Source of the DNA: Streptomyces subrutilus
Lineage (GTDB): Bacteria; Actinomycetota; Actinomycetes; Streptomycetales; Streptomycetaceae
Direction: 5' to 3'
Assembly (NCBI RefSeq): GCF_008704535.1
Contig: NZ_CP023701.1
Span: forward strand, 1,736,001-1,800,000
DNA length: 64,000 bases
The translations under genes and the position numbers were made by a program. This document shows positions 27,617 to 35,759 of the stretch, piece by piece. The notes beneath the pieces were generated by a model. It worked only from the letters and a program-made list of their open reading frames with translations. It made no database searches and was not told the DNA's origin. Position 1 is the first letter of the stretch, and each line of letters starts with the position of its first letter.

Positions 27617-27637
27617 GTCCCGCTGCGTCAGCGGGAC
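27617..27637. terminator. Bidirectional hairpin terminator
   Basis: GTCCCGCTG at 27617-27625 and CAGCGGGAC at 27629-27637 form a perfect 9-bp stem with a 3-base loop. It lies between a plus-strand glycosyltransferase and the stop codon of the convergent Wzz-like gene, overlapping the latter. Confidence 0.6.
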
Positions 27638-28335
27638 GCCGCGCCGGCCGGTACCCGGTCCCCGGCGGCCGGGTGTCCGCCGCCGGCGCCGGCGCCCTCG
27701 CGCCGGCGCCGGCGGCGCGCCAGGAGCCGGTCGGTCCACAGGGCGCCGGCCACCGAGGCGACGGCCGCCAGCAGGGCCACCCCGGCCAGGGCGCGGCTCT
27801 TGGTCCCGGTCTGGGCGGCCGCCGCGGGCGGCACGAGGAGGTCCACGCTCATCCGCGCCCGGTCCGGGATGCCCTGCTGCGTCTGCAGGTCCGCCAGGTG
27901 CTTCGTGTAGACCTCGATGACCGTGCGGGCGGCCGCGTCGGCCGCGGCGGGGTCGGAGTGCTCGGCCTGCACCTGGAGGGAGGGGATCAGGTAGCGGGGG
28001 GTGACGCTGGTGCCGCTGTTGCGCGGGATCATCCGGTAGGTGCCGCCGACCCCGGCGGCCCTCAGTTCGGCCGCCCCCGCGGGCGACTCCAGCTGGCGCA
28101 CGGCCGCGTAGGACACGGCCGCGAGCGGCGGCTGGAGGTTGGCGAGCTGGTTGGGCTGGCTGCCGGTCACCGGCGGTTTGAGCACGACGATCGCCGTGCT
28201 CACGTACGTCGGGTCGGGGCGCAGGACCTGGAGGGCTCCGGCGGCCGCCAGCAGCAGCGCCACGACCAGGACGTACCAGCGCCGGCGCAGCGCGCGGACC
28301 AACTCACCAGGCGTCAAGGGACTTCCTTCCGTCAC
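27628..28335 (-). CDS. Wzz/YveK-type chain-length or polysaccharide co-polymerase protein
   Basis: The product is 235 residues from GTG 28335 with GGGAGGAT upstream. It has two membrane helices (about 19-37 and about 190-210) flanking an extracytoplasmic domain, the Wzz topology. RRRWYVLVVALLL near the start is the typical first-helix entry. No Walker motifs follow, so it is not a fused BY-kinase. The C-terminal tail is Arg-rich then Gly/Ala. It is the only minus-strand gene among plus-strand neighbours and shares a 62-base divergent promoter region with the Wzz-Wzy fusion gene. It probably sets polymer length together with that polymerase. Confidence 0.8.
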   Translation of the reverse strand: MTEGSPLTPGELVRALRRRWYVLVVALLLAAAGALQVLRPDPTYVSTAIVVLKPPVTGSQPNQLANLQPPLAAVSYAAVRQLESPAGAAELRAAGVGGTYRMIPRNSGTSVTPRYLIPSLQVQAEHSDPAAADAAARTVIEVYTKHLADLQTQQGIPDRARMSVDLLVPPAAAAQTGTKSRALAGVALLAAVASVAGALWTDRLLARRRRRREGAGAGGGHPAAGDRVPAGAASR

Positions 28336-28397
28336 CCCCGATCCTCCCAGCTCAATGGAGAGACCGCCATCAATTCCCTTACCTCGCGGGGGCGTTC

Positions 28398-30500
28398 GTG
28401 ACCATCGGCGAGATAGGCGCGGTGCTGCGCCGCCGCTGGTACGTGATGGTGCCGCTGACGGTGCTCGGCCTCCTCGCGGGGCTGCACATGTACCGCTCGG
28501 TCCCGGTGTCCTACCAGTCGCAGAGCTCGGTGGCGCTGCTGGACTCCACGGCGGTGGCCGAGCTCGCCCCCGCCTTCGGCAACCCGATCTCCAACGCGGG
28601 CGGCGCACTGGTCGTGACGGCGGACGTGCTGATCCGGACCCTGTCGGGGACCGACGCGGCGCGGGACCTGCGGGGCCTGGGCGTCAGCGACCCCTACACG
28701 GTCGGCTTCGCCGCGAACACCTCGGGCCCGATGCTCACGCTGACCGTCACCGGGACCGACCGGGCGAAGGTGCTCAAGGAGACGAACACCCTGACCGTCT
28801 TCGCCGGGGAGCAGCTCGACGCGCTGCAGGCGGCGGCGGAGGTCCAGCCCGCGTACTTCGTGCAGACCGCGCCCGTGGTGCTGCCGCAGACGCCGGTGCC
28901 GCAGCTGAAGAGCCGCTACCAGCAGGTACTGGGCGTCGTCATCGTCGGCACAGCGTCCGGTTTCGCCCTGTCGTTCGTGACGGAGACCCTGGTGGTGGCC
29001 GTCCGGCGCCGGCGGGCCGCCGCGGCGGTCGTGGCGGCCGGCGCCGAGGGGCCCGCCGGCGTCCCGGACGGCTCGGCCGTCCCGGGCGCGGGTCCGGCGC
29101 CCCGGCGCCGCAGACGGCCGCGGGGCAGGCCGCTGGACGCGACCGCCGTGCTCACCGGCTATGTGGCGCTGGCCTTCTTCATCCCGTCGAACCTGACGCT
29201 GCCGGGTCTGGGCGGGGTGGGCACCCCGGCGAACGTGTTCGCGATCCTCGGCCTGCTCTGGTACCTGGCGACCTGGATCACGGGCCGCATCCGGCCGCCC
29301 GCGGGGACCCGGCTGCCCCGGGTGGTGCTCTGCCTGCTGGCCCTCGCGGTGCTGGGCTCGTACCTCGCCAACGCGACGCGCGGGGCCACGCACAAGGAGG
29401 TCCTGAGCGCGGACCGCGGGCTGATCGGGCTGCTGGTCTGGGTGTCCCTGGTGGTGCTCGTCTCCGCGGGCGTCCAGGACCGGGCCCGTCTCGACGCCCT
29501 GCTGCGCCGGGCCGTCGTGATGGGGGCGGTGGTCGCGGCCATCGGCTACTACGACTTCTTCACCGCGACGAACATCGCCGACCACATCTCCCTCCCCGGC
29601 CTGTCGTCGAGCGTCCCGCAGATCACCACCCTGGACCGCGGCTCGTTCACCCGGCCCCGGTCGACCACGGCTCAGCCGCTGGAGTTCGGCGGGATGCTGG
29701 CGCTGCTGCTGCCCTTCGCCGTGCAGCAGGCCTTCGATCCCGTCCGCCGGCACCTGAGCGGCTGGCGCCGCTGGGCGCCGGTCGCGCTGATGGGCGGCGC
29801 GCTGCCGCTGACGGTGTCGCGGACGTCCATCATCGGGGCGCTCATCGTGATCCTGGTGATGGTGCCGCGCTGGAAGCCGCAGCGGCGCTGGACGGCGATC
29901 GGGCTGCTGCTGGGTTCGGTGGCCTGCTTCAAGGTGGTCGTCCCGGGTCTGCTCGGCACGATCACCACGCTGTTCGCGTCCTTCCTGGCCAACTCCGACA
30001 GCAGCACGCAGGCGCGCACCGTGAAGTACAGCGCGATCCTCCCCTACCTGGGCGAACGCCCGCTGTTCGGACGGGGGTTCGGCACCTTCCTGCCCGAGCT
30101 CTACTTCTTCACCGACAACCAGTACATGCTGACCCTGGCCGAGATGGGCCTCGTGGGGATGCTGGCGCTCCTGCTGCTCTTCTTCACCGGCATCCACCAG
30201 GGCGGCGCCATCCGCAGGCTGGCGCGGACCGAGTCGGACCGGGAGCTGGGGCAGGCGTTCTTCGCTTCGGCCCTCGTCGCCCTGGTCAGCAGCGCCACCT
30301 TCGACGCCCTCAGCTTCCCGATGTTCGCCGGGATGTTCTTCCTGACGATCGCCGCCGGAGGCAGCTGCCTCGGCTTCGTCCGGCGCGCGGCGCCCAAGCC
30401 CCTCACCGTGGAGTCCCCATGCCCTCCCGCAAGTCCGCACCCGACCCCGCCCGCGGCGCCGTCCCCCACGCCGGGCCCGGCGCCCCTGCCGGTCCCCTAG
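28398..30500 (+). CDS. Fusion of a Wzz-like N-terminal domain and a Wzy/WaaL-type polymerase
   Basis: The product is 700 residues from GTG 28398. Residues about 1-200 match the neighbouring Wzz proteins: RRRWYVMVPLTVLG first helix, periplasmic domain, second helix near 175-195. A basic linker (about 200-245) leads into about 10 membrane helices of an O-antigen ligase/polymerase (PF04932-like), with the long extracytoplasmic loop carrying SRTSIIGALIVILV, PYLGERPLFGRGFGTFLP and DNQYMLTLAEMGLVGMLALLL. That last part (GxGxG...YL...E.G) is characteristic of Wzy_C. Having chain-length control and polymerase in one polypeptide is unusual, since they are normally separate. The C-terminal 30 residues are Pro-rich because the next gene overlaps by 82 bp. 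Confidence 0.88.
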   Translation: MTIGEIGAVLRRRWYVMVPLTVLGLLAGLHMYRSVPVSYQSQSSVALLDSTAVAELAPAFGNPISNAGGALVVTADVLIRTLSGTDAARDLRGLGVSDPYTVGFAANTSGPMLTLTVTGTDRAKVLKETNTLTVFAGEQLDALQAAAEVQPAYFVQTAPVVLPQTPVPQLKSRYQQVLGVVIVGTASGFALSFVTETLVVAVRRRRAAAAVVAAGAEGPAGVPDGSAVPGAGPAPRRRRRPRGRPLDATAVLTGYVALAFFIPSNLTLPGLGGVGTPANVFAILGLLWYLATWITGRIRPPAGTRLPRVVLCLLALAVLGSYLANATRGATHKEVLSADRGLIGLLVWVSLVVLVSAGVQDRARLDALLRRAVVMGAVVAAIGYYDFFTATNIADHISLPGLSSSVPQITTLDRGSFTRPRSTTAQPLEFGGMLALLLPFAVQQAFDPVRRHLSGWRRWAPVALMGGALPLTVSRTSIIGALIVILVMVPRWKPQRRWTAIGLLLGSVACFKVVVPGLLGTITTLFASFLANSDSSTQARTVKYSAILPYLGERPLFGRGFGTFLPELYFFTDNQYMLTLAEMGLVGMLALLLLFFTGIHQGGAIRRLARTESDRELGQAFFASALVALVSSATFDALSFPMFAGMFFLTIAAGGSCLGFVRRAAPKPLTVESPCPPASPHPTPPAAPSPTPGPAPLPVP

Positions 30501-31441
30501 CCGGCCGCCCGGACGGGCCCGTGGCCGTCCTCGTCGTCACCTGGAACAGCGCGGCGGTGCTGCCGGAGTTCCTGGCCTCCCTGCCCGGGGGCATGGCCGG
30601 GCTCGACTGGCACCTGGTCGTCGCCGACAACGCCTCCTCGGACGGCACCGAGGAGCTGGTCCGCTCCCTCGCACCGGAGGCCACCGTGGTGCAGACCGGC
30701 CGCAACGCCGGCTACGCGGCCGGCGTCAACGCCGCCCTGGCGGCCGCCTCCGCCCGGGAGGGCGGCCTGCGCACGGCCCTGGTCTGCAATCCGGACGTCC
30801 GGATGGGGCCCGGCTGCGCCAAGGTCCTCGTGGACGCCCTCGACGCACCGCTGCCGGGCGGCACCCGGGTCGGGATCAGCGTCCCGCTGCTGTACGAGGA
30901 GGGCGGGCGGACGCCGGTGCACTCGCTGCGCCGCGAGTCCCGGGTGACGCGGGCACTGGGCGAGGCCGTGCTCGGCAACCGGCGGGCCGGCCGGTTCCCG
31001 CGCTGGAGCGAGCTGGTCACCGACCCGGCCGCGTACGGGCGGGCGACGGTGGCGGACTGGGCGACGGGCGCCCTGATGGCCCTGTCCCGGGGGTGCCTGG
31101 ACGCGTGCGGGCCCTGGGACGAGTCGTTCTTCCTGTACTCGGAGGAGACCGAGTACTGCCTCAGGGCCCGCGACCGCGGTTTCGCGACCCGCCTGGAGCC
31201 CGCCGCCTCGGCCACCCACCTGGGCGGGGACTCCCAGGTGTCCCCGCGCCTGTGGACACTGCTGACGCTCAACCGCGTACGGCTCTACGGGCGGCGGCAC
31301 GGGCCGGTGGCGACCGGCGCCTTCCGGATGGCCGTCCTGCTGCGGGAGACCTCGCGGGCGGCGCTGGGCCGGCCCGCGAGCCGGGCCGCCGCGCGCGCCC
31401 TGGCCAGCCCCTCGGCGCTGCGGGCGGTCCCGGGGCCCTGA
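30419..31441 (+). CDS. Family 2 glycosyltransferase (WbbL/rhamnosyltransferase-like)
   Basis: The product is 340 residues. ATG 30419 has GTGGAG 5 bases upstream and lies 82 bases inside the previous gene in another frame. GT-A landmarks are VAVLVVTWNSAAVLPEFL, LVVADNASSDGTEELV, GRNAGYAAGVNAAL (typical of the WbbL group), VCNPDVRMG (DXD variant), and EETEYCLRARDRGF. The group includes rhamnosyl- and other 6-deoxysugar transferases, but the donor here is unknown. The first 30 residues are Pro/Ala-rich and may be a coding consequence of the overlap. It ends 17 bases before the end of a convergent gene. Confidence 0.88.
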   Translation: MPSRKSAPDPARGAVPHAGPGAPAGPLAGRPDGPVAVLVVTWNSAAVLPEFLASLPGGMAGLDWHLVVADNASSDGTEELVRSLAPEATVVQTGRNAGYAAGVNAALAAASAREGGLRTALVCNPDVRMGPGCAKVLVDALDAPLPGGTRVGISVPLLYEEGGRTPVHSLRRESRVTRALGEAVLGNRRAGRFPRWSELVTDPAAYGRATVADWATGALMALSRGCLDACGPWDESFFLYSEETEYCLRARDRGFATRLEPAASATHLGGDSQVSPRLWTLLTLNRVRLYGRRHGPVATGAFRMAVLLRETSRAALGRPASRAAARALASPSALRAVPGP

Positions 31442-31458
31442 CCGGGGCGGGCACGGGG

Positions 31459-32268
31459 TCACCCGGGGGGCGGCGGGCCGTCCCAGGCGGTGTAGAAGCT
31501 CTCCGGGTTGACCAGGTAGCGGACGGTGGGGCGGGGCAGGTGGCGCACCGCGTGGCGGCGGGCGTAGCGGCGGACGAGCTCCCAGTCCTCGCGGGGCAGC
31601 ACCTCGGGGGTGCGCCGCAGCCGGCTGAAGTGGAGGGCCGGGGTGCGGCGGGCCACGAAGGCGTTGGTGTCGAGGAAGGCCTCGTGGGCGGCGCGGCGGC
31701 GGTCGAAGGGGACCGACAGGACGTCGTGTTCCCGGCCGTCGGGCAGCACCCGGCGCAGCGCCGTGTAGACGGCGTCGGGTCCGCCGGCCGGTTCGAGGAC
31801 CGCCAGCGCCTGGGCGAGGTGGTCGGGCTCCCAGAGGTTGTCGTCGTCCAGGAAGGCCACGTACCGGGACCGGGTGAGCCGGATGCCCACGTTGCGCACG
31901 ACGCCGGCGGTGGCCGTGTTGCGGGCCAGGGACACCGCGAACAGGCGGGGATCGGCGGCCAGTTCCGGCAGGCCCGCGCCGTCGTCGACGACGATCACCA
32001 CGTGGTCGGCCACCGTCTGCGCCAGCGCCGAGCGGACGGCCTCGCGCAGCGCGTCGGGGCGCCGGTGGGTGGCGATCACGGTGGCGACGAGTGCGGCCGG
32101 CGGCCGGCCCAGGACCGCCGCGAGCCGTGCGGTCTCGGCGGCCTCGAAGCGGCGCAGCCGCACGGCGGACGGGGCCAGCAGCAGTTTGTTGCGGGCCTCG
32201 AAGAGCACCAGCCAGCCGAAGGTGCGCTTGAGCACCTCCCAGGGGGCGCGCGCGATGCGGCGCATCAT
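31459..32268 (-). CDS. Family 2 glycosyltransferase
   Basis: The product is 269 residues from the ATG-ATG pair at 32268, with GGAG 6 bases upstream. ATVIATHRRPDALREAV, VIVVDDGAGL, NTATAGVVRNVGIR and the DXD YVAFLDDDNLWEPDHL define a GT-A enzyme. A hydrophobic patch near the N-terminus (FGWLVLFEARNKLLL) may attach it to the membrane. It belongs to the minus-strand arm of the polysaccharide locus. A gap of 69 bases separates it from the beta-helix gene. Confidence 0.87.
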   Translation of the reverse strand: MMRRIARAPWEVLKRTFGWLVLFEARNKLLLAPSAVRLRRFEAAETARLAAVLGRPPAALVATVIATHRRPDALREAVRSALAQTVADHVVIVVDDGAGLPELAADPRLFAVSLARNTATAGVVRNVGIRLTRSRYVAFLDDDNLWEPDHLAQALAVLEPAGGPDAVYTALRRVLPDGREHDVLSVPFDRRRAAHEAFLDTNAFVARRTPALHFSRLRRTPEVLPREDWELVRRYARRHAVRHLPRPTVRYLVNPESFYTAWDGPPPPG

Positions 32269-32337
32269 GGACTCTCCGTCCTCGGTCGGGTTCCGCCGGT
32301 CGGGGCCGGCGGTCGGGGCGCCGGGCAACGGCGCGGG

Positions 32338-33456
32338 TCAGGGGGCGGGTTCGGGGATGACGGGCCGCCCGTCGGACATGCGGTTGCCGCGCCACACGTT
32401 CCCCGCGCCGCCCGCGTTCCAGGCGGCCACGGGACCGTAGGCCCCGCTGCCCGGGTGGTACTGGGTGGAGAAGACGTTGTCGGTGACCTGGATGCCGGTG
32501 GCGCCCGGGCCGCCGCCGTACAGGGCGTACGCGCCCCCGGCCAGCCAGTTGCCGTCGACGACGACGGAGGAGACGACGCCGGTGTCGGCGAACAGGCCGA
32601 CGGCGGCGGTGGCCCCGCGGTCCACCGGGACGGGGTTGAGCAGCGTGTTGCGGCGGATGGTCAGCCGGCCCTTGTTGCCGCCGCCGCTGATCACGGCGTC
32701 GGTGTGCTGCCATTCGCCGCCCTGGTTGCGGAAGGCCACGATGTCGTGCACGTAGTTGTCGTGCAGGTCGCCCTGGCCCATGGACAGGGCGTTGCCGAAG
32801 ACGGAGATGTCGCACCAGCCGACCTCGATGGAACTGCCGCCCATGTTCGACACCGCGTAGTTCACGCCGCCGTTGTCGGGGCCCTTGCCGGGCAGGGCGG
32901 TGATGGTGGTGTGCAGGACCCGCAGGCCGCTGAAGCCGGGACGCAGGTTGATCCCCCACCAGTTGGTGGAGGTGATCCTGCTGTCGATGACGGTGACGTC
33001 GTTGGCGTAGACGTCCAGGGAGCCGCGGATGTCCCAGCCCCTGATGACGGTGCCGTCGGTCTTGACGGACAGGTTGCCGGTGTCGTGCTTCTCCAGCGCG
33101 ATCCGCGGGCCGGTGCTGCGCGCGTCCGGGAATCCGCAGGCACCGGGCGAATCGGTGCACACCGCGGCGGACGGAGCCGGCCCGGCGCTGCCGGCGGGGG
33201 CCGCCGGGGTGGCCGGGTCCGGGGCGGCCGGGCTCGCGGAGGCCGACGCGCTCGCGGAGGGCGGCGGGGCGGACGAGGGTACGGGCGCGGCCGGGCCGGG
33301 GCCGGGGACGCCGGGGCACCGCGGGGCGCTGTCCGGGCAGGGGGCCGCCCGGTGCTCGCCGACGCCGGTGTGGTCGGCCCGGTAGAGGACCAGGACGAAG
33401 GCCAGCAGGGCTCCGGCGAGCAGCCAGGCCACCAGCCGCCTGCGGTCGGGGATCAC
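32338..33456 (-). CDS. Membrane-anchored right-handed beta-helix protein
   Basis: The product is 372 residues from GTG 33456. An N-terminal signal-anchor covers about 8-26, followed by about 70 residues of Pro/Ser/Ala linker typical of exported wall-spanning regions. From about residue 105 short parallel-beta-helix rungs repeat (VIRGWDIRGSLDVYANDVTVIDS, LRVLHTTITAL, IEVGWCDISVFGNALSMGQGDLHDNYVHDIVAF, RNTLLNP), as in pectate lyases and alginate epimerases. HTDA at the HTDAVISGGG rung is a plausible catalytic or metal site. Located between a GT and the Wzx flippase, it may modify, cleave or epimerise the exported polymer outside the cell. It is also similar to generic carbohydrate-binding beta-helix proteins. 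Confidence 0.82.
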   Translation of the reverse strand: MIPDRRRLVAWLLAGALLAFVLVLYRADHTGVGEHRAAPCPDSAPRCPGVPGPGPAAPVPSSAPPPSASASASASPAAPDPATPAAPAGSAGPAPSAAVCTDSPGACGFPDARSTGPRIALEKHDTGNLSVKTDGTVIRGWDIRGSLDVYANDVTVIDSRITSTNWWGINLRPGFSGLRVLHTTITALPGKGPDNGGVNYAVSNMGGSSIEVGWCDISVFGNALSMGQGDLHDNYVHDIVAFRNQGGEWQHTDAVISGGGNKGRLTIRRNTLLNPVPVDRGATAAVGLFADTGVVSSVVVDGNWLAGGAYALYGGGPGATGIQVTDNVFSTQYHPGSGAYGPVAAWNAGGAGNVWRGNRMSDGRPVIPEPAP

Positions 33457-33462
33457 GGCGGC

Positions 33463-34977
33463 CTACCCGGCTGCCGGTTCGGCGGCGGCCTTGGGCCCGC
33501 TCCCGCGCAGGAAGGCGCGGCTGGGCAGGACGCACAGGGCGTAGCACAGGAGCCCGGCGGCGCCGGTGGCCAGCAGCGCCAGCACCCCGTCGCCCAGCAG
33601 CCGTTCCAGGCCGAGGACGACCAGGGTCATGGCCGCGCCGCCGAGCAGCGGCCAGGCGCAGGCCCGCCCGACGGTGCCCAGGCGGATGCCGGCGCGGTGC
33701 AGGGCGGTGAGGAACACCGGCACCACGATGCCGCAGGCCACCACCACGTGCCCTTGGGCCACGCCGACGATGCCGCCGCTGCGGGCGCCGATCAGCAGGG
33801 CGGGGACGAGGAGGACGAGCCAGAGCCCCTGGACGCCGATGAGCGAGCGGCGCCGGCCGACGGCCACCAGGCAGTCGTAGGCGAGTTCGCAGCCGATCCG
33901 GACCAGGCCGAGCGCCATCAGCCACGGCAGCGCCGCGGCCGCGGGCCCCCAGCGGTCTCCGTAGACGAGGTCCACGATCGGCCCGGCGAGGACGGCCAGC
34001 AGGACGCAGAGCGGGACGGTGCCGGTGACCACGACGCCCAGGGCCCGGCCGAAGCCGGAGGCCAGCGCGGCGGGCGAGGCGGCCAGCCGGGAGAAGCCGG
34101 CGAAGGAGACCCGGCGGGCGGCTTCGGAGATGATCCGGACGGGCCAGCCGGAGATGTTGAAGGCCAGCACGTAGAAGCCGAGGGCCAGTTGGTCGAGGCT
34201 GGCGCCCACCACCATGGTGTCGACGTTGACGACGCCCAGGGCGAGCATGCTGGCGCCGGCCAGCGGCAGCCCGAACCGGAGCAGTGCGCGGGCCTGTTCC
34301 CGGTCCCAGCCGAACTTCAGGGTGCCGGGCGCGGCGAGGCAGCAGCCGGCGAGGGCGGCGACGTTGCCGACGACGGATCCGACGGCGAAGCTCATCGCGC
34401 CCCAGCCCTCGACGGCCAGCAGCAGGGTCACCGCGGTGCTGAGGACGAAGTTGAGGCCGTCGATCGCCATCCGCCGGCCCTGCGCGAACTCCCGGGTGAG
34501 GAAGCCGGCGGGCACCTGGGAGAGGCCGTCGAGGACCACGCACAGGCACATCACGCGCAGCACGCCGGAGGCCTCGGGCGAACCGAGCACCTCGGCGACG
34601 GCGGGCGCGGACGCGAACAGCGCCGCGTACAGCAGGCCGCTGGAGACCGCGCTCAGGGTCAGGACGGTGGGGGCGAAGCGGCGCGGGTCGCCCTCCCAGC
34701 GCACGATCGCGAGGGAGACGCCGAGTTCGTTGGCGGAGAGGAGCACCAGCAGCACCGTCTGGGCGATCCCGTACACGCCCCAGGCTTCGGGGCCGAGGAA
34801 GAAGCGGGCCAGGACGATGCCGGTGGCGAAGTTGCCGAGCCGCATGACGACGGTGTTGACCAGGCTCCACCGCGCCGCCGAGCCGACCTTCCGGCCCAGC
34901 GACGGTTCGGGCGGCGGGGCGGGGGGCTCGGCCGCCGTGTCCGCCTCCCCCAGCGGGCCGGCCGTCGGGCCGGTCAC
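33463..34977 (-). CDS. Wzx-like polysaccharide flippase (MOP superfamily)
   Basis: The product is 504 residues with 12-14 hydrophobic helices. The N-terminal SLGRKVGSAARWSLVNTVVMRLGNFATGIVLARFFLGPEAWGVYGIAQTVL is characteristic of polysaccharide_synt (PF01943/PF13440) flippases, which turn the lipid-linked repeat unit to the outer membrane leaflet. GTG 34977 overlaps the Wzz stop by 4 bp, so both are coupled. Translation ends just before the beta-helix gene. It is the only Wzx candidate in the window and would work with the Wzy domain of the protein at 28398. Confidence 0.88.
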   Translation of the reverse strand: MTGPTAGPLGEADTAAEPPAPPPEPSLGRKVGSAARWSLVNTVVMRLGNFATGIVLARFFLGPEAWGVYGIAQTVLLVLLSANELGVSLAIVRWEGDPRRFAPTVLTLSAVSSGLLYAALFASAPAVAEVLGSPEASGVLRVMCLCVVLDGLSQVPAGFLTREFAQGRRMAIDGLNFVLSTAVTLLLAVEGWGAMSFAVGSVVGNVAALAGCCLAAPGTLKFGWDREQARALLRFGLPLAGASMLALGVVNVDTMVVGASLDQLALGFYVLAFNISGWPVRIISEAARRVSFAGFSRLAASPAALASGFGRALGVVVTGTVPLCVLLAVLAGPIVDLVYGDRWGPAAAALPWLMALGLVRIGCELAYDCLVAVGRRRSLIGVQGLWLVLLVPALLIGARSGGIVGVAQGHVVVACGIVVPVFLTALHRAGIRLGTVGRACAWPLLGGAAMTLVVLGLERLLGDGVLALLATGAAGLLCYALCVLPSRAFLRGSGPKAAAEPAAG

Positions 34978-35657
34978 CGCGCGCCCGCGATGCCGGCCGG
35001 GGCCGGCGACCCGTCCGCGGCCGGTGCGGCTCCCTCGGGGGCGGGCCGGTGGCGGCCGGGCCGACGCCGGCGGGCCTCCACGAAGAAGGTCGCCACCAGG
35101 CTGAGCACGAAGCCCAGGGCGCCCGCCATGATCAGGTACTGGAGCCGGGTCTTGGTCTGCGCCTCCGGCTTCTGCGGGGGCACGATCGTCGCCATGCGGA
35201 TCATGGCCTCCGGGGTCACCGACTGCTTGGTCTGGAACTCCTGCAGCCGCTTCTCGGCGTAGGCGGTGAAGATCTCGTCCGACTTCAGCACGGCGGCCGG
35301 GTCGGTCCCGGTGACGCTCAGCCACATGAACGGGCCCTGCGCGTTGTCGGCGATCTTCGCTTCGTGCTGTCCGGTGACGCCCAGGGACTTCAGGTCGGCG
35401 ACGGCGTCGTCGGAGTTGAGGTTGCGGGCCAGGCCGTCGGCCATGCCGGTGAGCGAGGCCTGGGTGCTGAGGAAGGGGTTGCCGTCGAAGGCCACCGTGG
35501 CCTTCTTCGAGTTGAGCAGCGTCACCGTGCTCTGCGACCGGTACTCCACCGGGACCAGCAGGTACAGGCCGGCCGTCAGCGCCGCCGTGAGCGCCAGGCC
35601 GGGCAGCAGCACGTACCAGCGCCGGCGCATGACCCGCCAGATCTCCGCGAGGTCCAT
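34974..35657 (-). CDS. Wzz/YveK-type chain-length protein
   Basis: The product is 227 residues from ATG 35657, preceded by GAGGGGGAAG. Residues 9-28 form the first helix after MRRRWYVLLPG, and the second is at about 165-187. An extracytoplasmic domain lies between, with SQSTVTLLNSKKATV, as in the fused Wzz domain at 28398. The cytoplasmic tail is Arg/Pro-rich with no kinase motifs. The coupling to Wzx by overlapping codons supports a role in polymer assembly. With the proteins at 27628 and 28398 this makes three Wzz-like domains in one locus. Confidence 0.85.
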   Translation of the reverse strand: MDLAEIWRVMRRRWYVLLPGLALTAALTAGLYLLVPVEYRSQSTVTLLNSKKATVAFDGNPFLSTQASLTGMADGLARNLNSDDAVADLKSLGVTGQHEAKIADNAQGPFMWLSVTGTDPAAVLKSDEIFTAYAEKRLQEFQTKQSVTPEAMIRMATIVPPQKPEAQTKTRLQYLIMAGALGFVLSLVATFFVEARRRRPGRHRPAPEGAAPAADGSPAPAGIAGAR

Positions 35658-35716
35658 GGTCGTCTTCCCCCTCGCGGCCGCGTCCTCGTCCTGCACGCGG
35701 CCGCACGTTCGTTCAT

Positions 35717-35751
35717 TGCGGTGGTTGCGGTGGTGCGGTGGTTGCGGTGGT
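35717..35751. repeat. Four short tandem TGCGGTGGT-type units
   Basis: Four copies of an 8-9 base unit, GCGGTGGT with a leading T in three of them, occur between the WecB-like and Wzz-like genes. It is probably a slippage-prone microrepeat in the leader of the Wzz-Wzx genes. Confidence 0.5.
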
Positions 35752-35759
35752 CCGCAGGG

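Noticed and set aside
30497..34870. A minus-strand open frame of about 1450 codons
   Set aside because: It crosses several genes with recognisable motifs on other frames and itself has Arg/Pro-rich nonsense composition.
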